A DNA stretch of 64,000 nt from JANMDU01 sp043777675 (GTDB lineage Bacteria > Pseudomonadota > Gammaproteobacteria > Burkholderiales > Burkholderiaceae_C): assembly GCA_043777675.1 (NCBI GenBank), contig JAYWHR010000010.1, positions 5,979-69,978 of the forward strand, read 5' to 3'. The notes under the pieces were generated by a model, which saw only the letters and a list, made by a program, of their open reading frames with translations, made no database searches and had not been told where the DNA came from. A program made the position numbers and the translations under genes. Of the stretch, positions 41,479 through 48,878 are shown one piece after another. Within the stretch, counting starts at the first letter, position 1, and the number at the start of each line of letters is the position of its first letter.

Positions 41479-41500
41479 GCTTGAAGTACAGATAGAAATA

Positions 41501-41655
41501 CCGGACGCAGAACACGCAAAGGTTACGCAGAAGAAACACAAAAAAGACAAATACAAAGACAAAAGGGTTTCAGAGACTAATCTCTGAAACCCTTTTGAAT
41601 TTTCTTTCTGAATTTTTTGCGTCTTCTGCGTAACCTTTGCGACTTCTGCCTCCGG
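41501..41655. repeat. 155-bp nested inverted repeat
   Basis: Outer arms of about 44 bases (41501-41545 and 41613-41655) are near-complementary, sharing CGCAAAGGTTACGCAGAAGA and the ends CCGGA/TCCGG. Inside them a perfect 15-bp hairpin (AAAAGGGTTTCAGAG, 41561-41575 with 41582-41596) surrounds a six-base loop. The element lies between the convergent phasin and DUF349 genes. The inner hairpin can act as a terminator on either strand. The outer arms resemble the GCAAAG/ACGCAGAAG-type intergenic repeats seen in many bacteria. Confidence 0.8.
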
Positions 41656-41674
41656 CTGTTTCTTGGTATTCAGA

Positions 41675-44539
41675 TCAACGCAGCAAAGCCTTCAAAGCAT
41701 TTTGCAAACGCCGCGCTGCTTTCTCTTCGTGCGCTGTCGCCAACACTGCCGCCGCATCTTGCTGCCAAGTGTCTTTCGGAGCGGCTTCGCCTCGTTTGGT
41801 CAGAAGTTGCAACTGCATCAAGCGGCGAGCATCGAGTTGCTCGGCCGGCGTCGGCACTTCAGCAGCCATCTCTAGCCGCAAAAGCGCTTGGGCTGCGTCT
41901 CCTGCTGCTGGCTTGCCAAGAGCTTGCGCCCATTGCGTGCGAGCGGCGGGCTGCAAACTGCGACCCAGCTGCTGCGCCGTAGGTAAGCTCTCGGCGTTGC
42001 GACCTTCCCATGCAGTCAGCAATGAAACGACGGATTCGCCGTGTGCTTGGGCAGCGAGCTTCTTCAAAGCCAGTTGCGCTTTGTCCATGCCATCGCGCAG
42101 CGCGTAAAACGCTGTGTTGGATAAGCGTGGGCCGCGATCTTCAAAGCGATCATCGCTACGAGCGGCGCCAAAACCTGCGCCGCGAGAATCACCACGGGAG
42201 TCGCCGCGCGAATCTGGGCGACGATCACCAAAACCGCCCGGCTTCTTGTCGCCAAACTTGCCATCTCGGCGCTCGCCGTTTCTGTCGCCGCGCTTGTCGC
42301 CAAAGCGGCCAGCTTCTGGCTTAGCTGGCGAAGCGAGCTTCGCGCCCGGGCGATCGTCACCACGGCGAGCGACCACGGGTTTGAGGGGCGCCTTGGGTGG
42401 TTCAACAGGTGCAGGAGCAACGGCTTCAGCCTCTGGATTGGGCTCAGGTAAAGCTTCAACACCAGACGCGGCTTCGTTGCCATCTACACCTGAAGCCAAA
42501 GCATCAATATCAGACGCTACATTTTCAGTAGCACTCTGCGTATATTCTATGCCGGCTACCGGCTCTTTTTCTTCTGAAACAGCGGCCTCAGCAGGAGCTG
42601 GAACAGCCTCAACAACCGCAGAGGCAGGCGCAGCAGACGCTGGCACAGCCCTGCCCCGCCCAGCCGCATCCAACACATCCATCGCATTGCGAATGGCGCG
42701 AGCGTCGTTGCTTGAAATCGCAGCATCCAATGCTTTGGTGGCATCAAGCACGGCTTTGTCGTGTTGGCTCATCGCAGCGGCTTGTTCTTCACGCGCTTTG
42801 CCTTTCCGTTCAAAAGCCTCATCAATCGGCTTGCGGAAAGCATCCCAAAGCTTTTGCTCTTCTTTGCGATCCATCGGCACGCTTTGCGCCTCGGCTTGCC
42901 AGCGGCCTTGCAGACTTTTCACTGCATCCATTCGCATCATTGGCGCAGCGCCTAGCTCTTTGGCTTCATCAATCATGGCGCGGCGGCGCTCAAGCGATGC
43001 TTTCTGCGCTGCTTCCAATGGGCCATGCGCTGCCTTCATCGCAGTTTTATATTGCGGCTGTAGTTCAGCAAAGGCTTTCTCGCCAATGTGCCCCGCGCCA
43101 CGCCATTTCTCTGCAAGCTGATGCAACTCGCGATCTACCATCTTCCAGTCGTTGCGTGTCGCATTCGCTGCAAACCACGCTTGAATTTCCTCAATGATCA
43201 CGACGCGCTGAGCTTTGTGTGTGGCTTCTTCGGCTTTGACTTTCTCAATCCAAGCCTCCACTAGCTTATGCGCCTCATTGCAAGCTTCATCGAACTTACG
43301 CCACATGCCGTGATTGGGCATACCGCCTTGATCGGTTTGCTTCCAAGCATCGCGCAGATGGCGCACAGCCTCTTGCTGCTTGCGGCCGCCCAGTGGTTTG
43401 GCCACCAGCGCCTGCGCCTTGATGATCAGCTCTTCGCGAATTTGATTGGCGCGCCATTTCTGCCACCCCTCCATCTCACCTGCCGCTGACAGTGCATCGC
43501 GGGCTTTTGCCTCGGTGCGATCATCAATAAATTCGCCATGTTCTTTGAGCGCATTGCGTAAATCATTGGCAACTTGGGCACTGGCTTTGCCATGGCCTTC
43601 TTGAAGCTCCACTTCCAATTTTGTGAGCACTTCGCGCACAGCCGTATTGGCTGCTTGGCGTTTTTCAGGATCAATCTTCGGCTTCGCAGGCTTATCGGTT
43701 TTTGCTGAAACCGCTTCTCCTCGAGCAGTCGCCCGTGCAGTGCGGATCGCTTCCGCCCATACAGGTACCGCGGGCAGCGGAGCACTCGCATCGCCCATCG
43801 CCGCAGTTGCTTGCGCGAGCGCTGCTGAAAAAGCTTCCCACAGTGAATTGAGCTGAGATTGGGCAGTTTCCAGCTGCGGCGTGAATTTGGCATCGACGCT
43901 CGGCCATTGCACATCGGATTGCAAGGCTGCGGTCTGAGCGCTCCAATTGCTCACATCCACATGCAAAATTTCAAACGCGCTCTGCGCATCCGCCAAAGGC
44001 TTGGTAGAGAGCAATTCAATGCGCTGCGCCATCAGAAAAGCTGCTTCGCGCTGCACCTGTGCGCGGTGCTGCAAATCCTCAATCTGCTTGATGCGCTCAT
44101 TCAAGAGTGTGCGCAGCGAGGCTAGCGGCTCTTTAGACAGTGGCGCGCCGGCTTTGGCTGCATCGCGCTGCCAAGCCAATGCGTCGGCAATATTGAGCCG
44201 AGGAGCATCAAGCAAAGCTTGTGCCTTCACAGCCCAATCGGCTGCTATGTGCTCCTGCGAAGCGCTACGCTTTAATTCATCGAGCTTCTCGCGCAATGGC
44301 TTGGCTGCGCCTTTATCTCGCACGAGCAGCTCTTTATAAACCTCTTGCATCTGCTCCGTGGATGGATTGCTGCTCAACCACTCCCGTACCTTCGCCGCAC
44401 GCTCGCCAGAAGTGGGCGCAGAGAAAGCGCCGCACGTGAGCTCATCGAGAGGATGCGCCGCAGCGGCTTTGGCAGTTTTGGGTTGATTGATATCAGGCAC
44501 GGTTTCGTTCGTCTTTTTAAAAGCAGAAAAGCTCAGCAT
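41675..44539 (-). CDS. DUF349 domain-containing protein
   Basis: This 954-residue, highly charged helical protein is made of several DUF349-type helical repeats (WQKWRANQIREELI, LRDAWKQTDQGGMPNHGMWR, KWRGAGHIGEKAFAELQPQY). The repeats fill residues about 80-620. A disordered Ala/Pro/Glu-rich stretch (about 620-730) and an Arg/Gly/Asp-rich segment (GFGDRRPDSRGDSRGDSRG, about 765-790) follow, then a further helical domain. There is no signal peptide. The biological role of DUF349 proteins is unclear. Residues 655-675 (EPVAGIEYTQSATENVAS) come from a dispersed repeat copy placed in the disordered part. Confidence 0.85.
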   Translation of the reverse strand: MLSFSAFKKTNETVPDINQPKTAKAAAAHPLDELTCGAFSAPTSGERAAKVREWLSSNPSTEQMQEVYKELLVRDKGAAKPLREKLDELKRSASQEHIAADWAVKAQALLDAPRLNIADALAWQRDAAKAGAPLSKEPLASLRTLLNERIKQIEDLQHRAQVQREAAFLMAQRIELLSTKPLADAQSAFEILHVDVSNWSAQTAALQSDVQWPSVDAKFTPQLETAQSQLNSLWEAFSAALAQATAAMGDASAPLPAVPVWAEAIRTARATARGEAVSAKTDKPAKPKIDPEKRQAANTAVREVLTKLEVELQEGHGKASAQVANDLRNALKEHGEFIDDRTEAKARDALSAAGEMEGWQKWRANQIREELIIKAQALVAKPLGGRKQQEAVRHLRDAWKQTDQGGMPNHGMWRKFDEACNEAHKLVEAWIEKVKAEEATHKAQRVVIIEEIQAWFAANATRNDWKMVDRELHQLAEKWRGAGHIGEKAFAELQPQYKTAMKAAHGPLEAAQKASLERRRAMIDEAKELGAAPMMRMDAVKSLQGRWQAEAQSVPMDRKEEQKLWDAFRKPIDEAFERKGKAREEQAAAMSQHDKAVLDATKALDAAISSNDARAIRNAMDVLDAAGRGRAVPASAAPASAVVEAVPAPAEAAVSEEKEPVAGIEYTQSATENVASDIDALASGVDGNEAASGVEALPEPNPEAEAVAPAPVEPPKAPLKPVVARRGDDRPGAKLASPAKPEAGRFGDKRGDRNGERRDGKFGDKKPGGFGDRRPDSRGDSRGDSRGAGFGAARSDDRFEDRGPRLSNTAFYALRDGMDKAQLALKKLAAQAHGESVVSLLTAWEGRNAESLPTAQQLGRSLQPAARTQWAQALGKPAAGDAAQALLRLEMAAEVPTPAEQLDARRLMQLQLLTKRGEAAPKDTWQQDAAAVLATAHEEKAARRLQNALKALLR
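42515..42574 (+). repeat. Dispersed CCGGC repeat, copy 10 (forward), inside the DUF349 gene
   Basis: GCTACATTTTCAGTAGCACTC and TGCG are followed by TATATTCTATGCCGGCTACC, nearly consensus (core 42543-42558). It is read on the minus strand as VAGIEYTQSATENVAS in a disordered region. Confidence 0.85.
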
Positions 44540-44715
44540 AGGTCATCACAAAAAACAAGAGCCACTGAAGATAGTGGCAGTAGCGTATTTTCGCTGTTTT
44601 TTCGCTGGGTTTGCGTTCTTTCGTAGGAACGCAACAAGAGCGCCCTATCTGAATACGATGGCAGCTTGTCCGCTTAAGTACAGGAAAGCTCGGTAGAAAG
44701 CAGGACAATCCAGCA

Positions 44716-45942
44716 ATGACTTCTAACAATTTACAAAAACTCTCCATGCAGCAGGTACTGATCGCCGGCGCACTCATCGTGACACTTTCGATGGGTATAC
44801 GCCACGGCTTTGGCCTCTGGCTGCAGCCGATCACGATGGCACATGGCTGGAGCCGGGCTGATTTTTCTTTCGCTTTAGCCATTCAAAATATATCGTGGGG
44901 AGTTTTTGGTATTTTTGCCGGCATGCTGGCGGATCGCTTTGGCGCATTTAAAGTGATCGTGGGCGGCGCGGTGTTGTATGCATTGGGCTTAGCAGGTATG
45001 GCGCTCTCCACCACGACGCTCATGTTCACGCTCACCACAGGCATCTTGATCGGCGCAGCACAAGCAGGCACGACCTATGCCGTGATCTACGGCGTGATTG
45101 GCCGCAACATTGATCCGGCCAAGCGCTCTTGGGCGATGGGTGTGGCAGCAGCAGCGGGCTCATTTGGTCAGTTTCTCATGGTACCGACCGAGGGCTTTTT
45201 GATCAGCAATTTTGGCTGGCAAAACGCACTGCTGATTTTGACGACAGCTACTTTGCTGATCGCGCCGCTGGCTTTCTTCTTGCGCGAGGCTAGTTTTGCA
45301 GGCGGCGCAGCGCCAGTGCGCGAACAAACGATTTGGGAGGCCTTAAAGGAAGCTTTCAAATACCCCAGCTTTCAGCTCCTCATGGCAGGCTATTTCGTCT
45401 GCGGCTTTCAAGTGGTTTTCATTGGCGTTCATATGCCTAGCTATTTGAAAGACAAAGGGCTCTCGCCGCAGGTGGCCAGCTATGCGCTTGCGTTGATTGG
45501 ATTGTTCAACGTGTTTGGCACGTATATGGCAGGGTCTCTGGGTCAACGCATGCCAAAGAAATACATCTTGAGCGCGATTTACCTCGCTCGCGCCTTAGCC
45601 ATTTCAATCTTCCTGATCGTGCCACTCTCGCCCTGGAGCGTCTACATCTTTTCAAGCGTGATGGGCTTGCTTTGGCTGTCCACCGTGCCACCCACGAACG
45701 CGACAGTAGCGCAAATCTTCGGTGTGGCGCATCTGTCCATGCTCGGCGGCTTCGTGTTTTTCAGCCACCAAATTGGCAGCTTTATGGGCGTGTGGCTGGG
45801 CGGCTTACTCTACGACAAAACCGGTAGCTACGATATCGTTTGGTATATCTCGATTGCACTGGGCATCTTTGCGGCGCTGGTGAATTTGCCGGTTCGGGAA
45901 GAGGCTATTGCGCGGCCACTGGACTCACTTCAACCCGCTTGA
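44716..45942 (+). CDS. MFS transporter
   Basis: This 408-residue protein has about twelve hydrophobic segments. The major-facilitator loop between segments 2 and 3 is visible as AGMLADRFGAFKVIV, and the second-half equivalent as MAGSLGQRMPKKYIL. The N-terminal TLSMGIRHGFGLWLQPITMA resembles the monocarboxylate/oxalate-formate antiporter branch. Substrate is unknown. It is followed after 19 bases by a 41-residue membrane-protein gene in the same direction. Upstream it is divergent from the DUF349 gene. Confidence 0.88.
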   Translation: MTSNNLQKLSMQQVLIAGALIVTLSMGIRHGFGLWLQPITMAHGWSRADFSFALAIQNISWGVFGIFAGMLADRFGAFKVIVGGAVLYALGLAGMALSTTTLMFTLTTGILIGAAQAGTTYAVIYGVIGRNIDPAKRSWAMGVAAAAGSFGQFLMVPTEGFLISNFGWQNALLILTTATLLIAPLAFFLREASFAGGAAPVREQTIWEALKEAFKYPSFQLLMAGYFVCGFQVVFIGVHMPSYLKDKGLSPQVASYALALIGLFNVFGTYMAGSLGQRMPKKYILSAIYLARALAISIFLIVPLSPWSVYIFSSVMGLLWLSTVPPTNATVAQIFGVAHLSMLGGFVFFSHQIGSFMGVWLGGLLYDKTGSYDIVWYISIALGIFAALVNLPVREEAIARPLDSLQPA

Positions 45943-45961
45943 TCCGCGCGACAATTCAAAC

Positions 45962-46087
45962 ATGAGTCAATCGCAAAAAATCCTTGCCTATAGCACTGCC
46001 GTATTGGCCTGCGTGGGCGTGTTTATGCTCTACATTCGACCGGAATTCATGGTGACTTTGGCCGGGCAGATCTGGGCGTGTTTTTGA
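45962..46087 (+). CDS. 41-residue membrane protein after the MFS gene
   Basis: The ATG at 45962 opens 41 codons ending TGA 46085-46087. The product begins MSQSQKILAYSTAVLACVGV, has one hydrophobic segment (about residues 8-25) and ends GQIWACF. Short proteins of this type follow similar transporters in Comamonadaceae as far as I recall. It may be a membrane microprotein that acts with the transporter, which is inference. It is too short for most automated gene lists. Confidence 0.6.
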   Translation: MSQSQKILAYSTAVLACVGVFMLYIRPEFMVTLAGQIWACF

Positions 46088-46105
46088 GTATCATTGTAAG
46101 TATTT

Positions 46106-46156
46106 TTGCAATGTTGCCGGCATAGAATATGCGCGCGAGACGCCCGCTACTCTTGA
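46106..46156 (-). repeat. Dispersed CCGGC repeat, copy 11 (reverse)
   Basis: The inverse core TTGCCGGCATAGAATA (46114-46129) is followed by TGCGCGCGAGACGCCCGCTAC. It is intergenic, between the 41-aa gene and the GNAT gene. Confidence 0.8.
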
Positions 46157-46231
46157 GCGGTTTAGAAAGCCTATGTTGAAACTACCCTCGCCAACCGCCT
46201 GCGGCGAGTGCTGGCCATAGCACGACAACGA

Positions 46232-46753
46232 TCACAGAATTCGATAGTAGTAAGTCGTAGCGCATAAATCACCTTGCGGCCACAAAGCGTAATTCGGAAT
46301 CTCACCAACTTTCTGCCAACCGCACCGCTCATAGATACGCGAGGCATCGCTGCCGGTAACGGTGTCGAGCACGAGGACAGTTTTACCAAGCGCCTTGGCC
46401 CAGCTTTCTGCGGCAAGCAAAAGCTGCTGCGCTAGGCCCTGCCTTCGAACGCGGCGATGCACTTGCATTTTGGCTAAGTCGGCGCGATGGGGTTGGTTGT
46501 CTGGCATGGCGAGGATGAGTTGCGCAGTGCCGGTAATCACGCCTTGGGCATCTCTTGCGACGAGTACGGCACGCTCACTTTTTTCTACATCGTTGGCCAC
46601 CATCTGCCAAAAACGCAAAGCTCGCTCGCGTGTGATGGGCAGCATGAAGCCGACACTTGCGCCGCCTTCGACAACATCAATCAGCACGTCGGCGAGTTCT
46701 TGCATGTCTTGGCCTGATAGGGATTGCGCTCTTTGAATGGAAAAAGAAGCCAT
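46232..46753 (-). CDS. GNAT family N-acetyltransferase
   Basis: This 173-residue protein has the GNAT pattern: GVITGTAQLILAMPDN as central strands, then ADLAKMQVHRRVRRQGLAQQ with the acetyl-CoA pyrophosphate loop (Q/RxxGxA as RRQGLA), and TVTGSDASRIYERCGWQKVG near the end. The substrate is unknown. The ATG at 46753 (MASFSIQRAQ) is five bases after the stop of the XRE-cupin gene, so both are translated from one transcript and the regulator probably controls this enzyme. Confidence 0.87.
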   Translation of the reverse strand: MASFSIQRAQSLSGQDMQELADVLIDVVEGGASVGFMLPITRERALRFWQMVANDVEKSERAVLVARDAQGVITGTAQLILAMPDNQPHRADLAKMQVHRRVRRQGLAQQLLLAAESWAKALGKTVLVLDTVTGSDASRIYERCGWQKVGEIPNYALWPQGDLCATTYYYRIL

Positions 46754-46758
46754 GGCGA

Positions 46759-47355
46759 TTACTTTGTGATGAGCACAGCATAACGAGCCGTTTGCGTGCA
46801 CGGGTTGAAATAGGTGATTGGGCGATCCAGTCGATGCGCGAGACAATCGCCGGCTTGAAGATCATGTACTTGATCGCCCAAAGTGATCTGCATTTGCCCA
46901 GCAAGCAGCCAGATTTGCTGATGCACTACCGCGCCTTGCACCAGGCCGTCGTACATCACGCGAGTGTTCGCTGGAAATTTCACTTCGACGATCTGCACTG
47001 GCGGGGATTGGCCACCTAACTCATGCACTGGCGAGACATTGCGGCGCCTATAACCGCTGGCAGGGTCTTGCCAAAAGCCTTGGCTTGTGGCACGCGCGAT
47101 GATTTGCTCGTTTTGCGCATCTGGATCGGCTTCAAACAACGAAGCCAATGCCACCTGCAGTCCATTGGCGATTCTTTCAAGGACGACTGCGGTAGGACTG
47201 GTCTGCCCACGCTCAATCAGCGAGATCATGGAGCGGCTCACGCCTGAGCGCTGCGCGAGTTGATCAAGTGATAGGCTGCGCCCATCGCGCAAGTTGCGTA
47301 CATGCTTAGCAATGCGTGTATCAAGAGCGGAAACAAGCTGATTTTTTTCCTTCAT
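46759..47355 (-). CDS. XRE-family regulator with cupin domain
   Basis: This 198-residue protein has an N-terminal helix-turn-helix (SLDQLAQRSGVSRSMISLIE, about residues 30-49) and a C-terminal cupin fold (about 105-190, with VEVKFPANTRV, WLLAGQMQITLGDQ and LQAGDCLAHRL). Such proteins repress genes for amine or amino-acid use and sense a small ligand in the cupin pocket. The ATG at 47355 lies directly behind a perfect 21-bp palindrome and eight bases after a -10 element, which implies a leaderless message. The GNAT gene follows. Confidence 0.9.
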   Translation of the reverse strand: MKEKNQLVSALDTRIAKHVRNLRDGRSLSLDQLAQRSGVSRSMISLIERGQTSPTAVVLERIANGLQVALASLFEADPDAQNEQIIARATSQGFWQDPASGYRRRNVSPVHELGGQSPPVQIVEVKFPANTRVMYDGLVQGAVVHQQIWLLAGQMQITLGDQVHDLQAGDCLAHRLDRPITYFNPCTQTARYAVLITK

Positions 47356-47391
47356 ATTAGAAATTATTTCTAATATATTGGAAATTGTCAA
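47355..47391 (-). promoter_or_regulatory. Promoter and palindromic operator of the XRE-cupin gene
   Basis: On the minus strand TTGACA (47391-47386) and AATAAT (47368-47363) are 17 bases apart, a near-consensus sigma-70 promoter. A perfect palindrome TATTAGAAAT-T-ATTTCTAATA (47355-47375) covers the -10 and the start site and touches the ATG. Binding by the XRE protein would block its own promoter. Confidence 0.75.
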
Positions 47392-47392
47392 G

Positions 47393-47959
47393 CTATTGTA
47401 AAGTGCCTTTAAGCGCTTTGGGTAGTGGCAGCGGCATCACATTGATCCCTTCATCAAGCAGCTCTAATGTTTGGTCATGGGAGGCTTGGCCGCGAATGCC
47501 GCGCTCTTTGCTGGTCCCGTAATAGATTTTGCGGGCTTCCCTAGCGAAATCATCACCAACGTCTTCCGTTTTAGCGAGTACTTCCTTGGCCATTTTCATA
47601 TAGGCCGCTTGGAAATCAGGGTTTTGCATCAAGGCTTGCAAGGAATGCTCATGATCGGCATTCTTTACTGCGTTTTTAGCATAATTTTGGCCAGTAGCCG
47701 GCACAGAATCTGCGCGGACTGCTACTGAATTAGGAGTATCTGGCTTGGCGTTGCTATCTGGCTGGGCAACTGCTGGCGCGGCTTCTTTTGCGCCGCTGAT
47801 GTTCAAGCGTGGGGCAGAAAGCTTCTTGATGATCTTTGCGTCATCACAAATGGGGCATTGCACCAGGCCGCGAGCGAGCTGGCTTTGGAAATCATCTTCG
47901 CTGCCAAACCAGCCTTCAAAGCTATGGCCGAAACCACAAGCCAGATCAAGCACCTTCAT
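47393..47959 (-). CDS. DUF1178 family protein
   Basis: This 188-residue protein begins MKVLDLACGFGHSFEGWFGS and has CPICDDAKIIKKLSAPRLN near residues 34-52, the conserved start of DUF1178 with a putative metal-binding cysteine pair. The C-terminal half (ARKIYYGTSKERGIRGQAS, then DEGINVMPLPLP) is also typical. The middle segment, residues 74-92 (NSVAVRADSVPATGQNYA), comes from a dispersed repeat copy. The function is unknown. The start overlaps the NUDIX stop as ATGA. Confidence 0.87.
   Translation of the reverse strand: MKVLDLACGFGHSFEGWFGSEDDFQSQLARGLVQCPICDDAKIIKKLSAPRLNISGAKEAAPAVAQPDSNAKPDTPNSVAVRADSVPATGQNYAKNAVKNADHEHSLQALMQNPDFQAAYMKMAKEVLAKTEDVGDDFAREARKIYYGTSKERGIRGQASHDQTLELLDEGINVMPLPLPKALKGTLQ
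47683..47736 (-). repeat. Dispersed CCGGC repeat, copy 12 (reverse), inside the DUF1178 gene
   Basis: CCAGTAGCCGGCACAGAATC and TGCGCGGACTGCTAC match the inverse consensus (core 47695-47710). In the gene it reads SVAVRADSVPATGQN, the same frame as the nuoJ copy. Confidence 0.82.
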
Positions 47960-48552
47960 GAATGTGCCGCTGCCATACGAGGCACCGCATTCCATCCGAG
48001 TTGTTTGCTACCTGCTAGGAATTGCTGCAAGTGCAATGCGCACGTCACAGTCTTCGCATCGGTGACTGTGCCGTCTGCACACCAAGCAATGAGTTGCTGT
48101 GCAGGCGCAGTAAACACACTTAAGAACTCGCCTTCATCCAAATCACGCTCACCATGCACCAAACCGCGTACGAAATAAATATGGATGACTTCGGTGGAAT
48201 AGGCAATCGCCAAATGCATACAGCCGGCGTACGCCCACTCTGAGGCGCTGTAGCCCGTTTCTTCCCGCAGCTCGCGCAGGGCGCAGATCAAAGGATCTTC
48301 ATTTGGATCAAGCTTACCAGCGGGTAACTCAATCATCTCGCGGCCGACGGGATAGCGAAACTGTTTTTCTAAGATCACATCACCGTTGTCAAGCAGAGGA
48401 ATCACAACGCATGCGCCGGGGTGGACGACGTACTCACGCGTCGCACTTCTCCCGTTGGGCAACTGCACGGTATCGCGCCGCACGTCAAGGAAACCCCCTT
48501 GATAGACTTGCTGCGATACCAGCAAAGTTTCAGCCAATTGATCAGATTTCAT
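47956..48552 (-). CDS. NUDIX hydrolase, ADP-ribose pyrophosphatase-like
   Basis: This 198-residue enzyme has the full NUDIX box GX5EX7REXXEEXG as GKLDPNEDPLICALRELREE followed by TG, near residues 85-107, with the metal-binding glutamates intact. IELPAG before it and the N-terminal YRVVHP-like strand fit the ADP-ribose pyrophosphatase branch. It cleaves nucleoside diphosphate derivatives such as ADP-ribose. It overlaps DUF2818 upstream and DUF1178 downstream by four bases each, so all three probably extend the nuo transcript. Confidence 0.9.
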   Translation of the reverse strand: MKSDQLAETLLVSQQVYQGGFLDVRRDTVQLPNGRSATREYVVHPGACVVIPLLDNGDVILEKQFRYPVGREMIELPAGKLDPNEDPLICALRELREETGYSASEWAYAGCMHLAIAYSTEVIHIYFVRGLVHGERDLDEGEFLSVFTAPAQQLIAWCADGTVTDAKTVTCALHLQQFLAGSKQLGWNAVPRMAAAHS

Positions 48553-48848
48553 CTGTGTTTGAGCAAATAACGCCAAATAAATCCAGGAAAGGCAAACGTG
48601 ATGAACGCGGTACCAGTGATCGCATAAAACTCCCATTTTTGTGGCGCAATCTGGCCTAGGCTCTGTTCAAGCAATAGGCCTATGCCGCCCACCATGAAAT
48701 ACATTGCTACGAGCTCCAGCAAACGAATGAAGAGGCTCTTGCCGGAGGCTAGGCGGACGACACCGAACAAGCGTTGTGTGATGAATGGCCAGTTAGCTGC
48801 TAGCAAAGCTAGCGAGATCACAGCGATAACAGATTCCGTTTGCCCCAT
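48549..48848 (-). CDS. DUF2818 family membrane protein
   Basis: This 99-residue protein has three hydrophobic segments (about residues 5-28, 42-60 and 72-92). NWPFITQRLFG near residue 19 and KWEFYAITGTAFITFAFPGF are typical of DUF2818, which is found after nuoN in beta-proteobacteria. The conserved position beside complex I suggests a role in assembly or function of that complex, which is inference. Confidence 0.85.
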   Translation of the reverse strand: MGQTESVIAVISLALLAANWPFITQRLFGVVRLASGKSLFIRLLELVAMYFMVGGIGLLLEQSLGQIAPQKWEFYAITGTAFITFAFPGFIWRYLLKHR

Positions 48849-48878
48849 GCTGCTCTTTTTATCTTAAAGACGAAGTGC

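Noticed and set aside
42114..43121. 335-codon Ser/Arg-rich plus-strand frame within the DUF349 gene
   Set aside because: It is the complement of an Ala/Glu/Arg-rich coding region, which commonly yields long antisense frames.
44617..44640. TGCGTTC...GAACGCA hairpin upstream of the MFS gene as a terminator or riboswitch
   Set aside because: The stem is only seven base pairs with no T-run, and no conserved riboswitch features were recognised.
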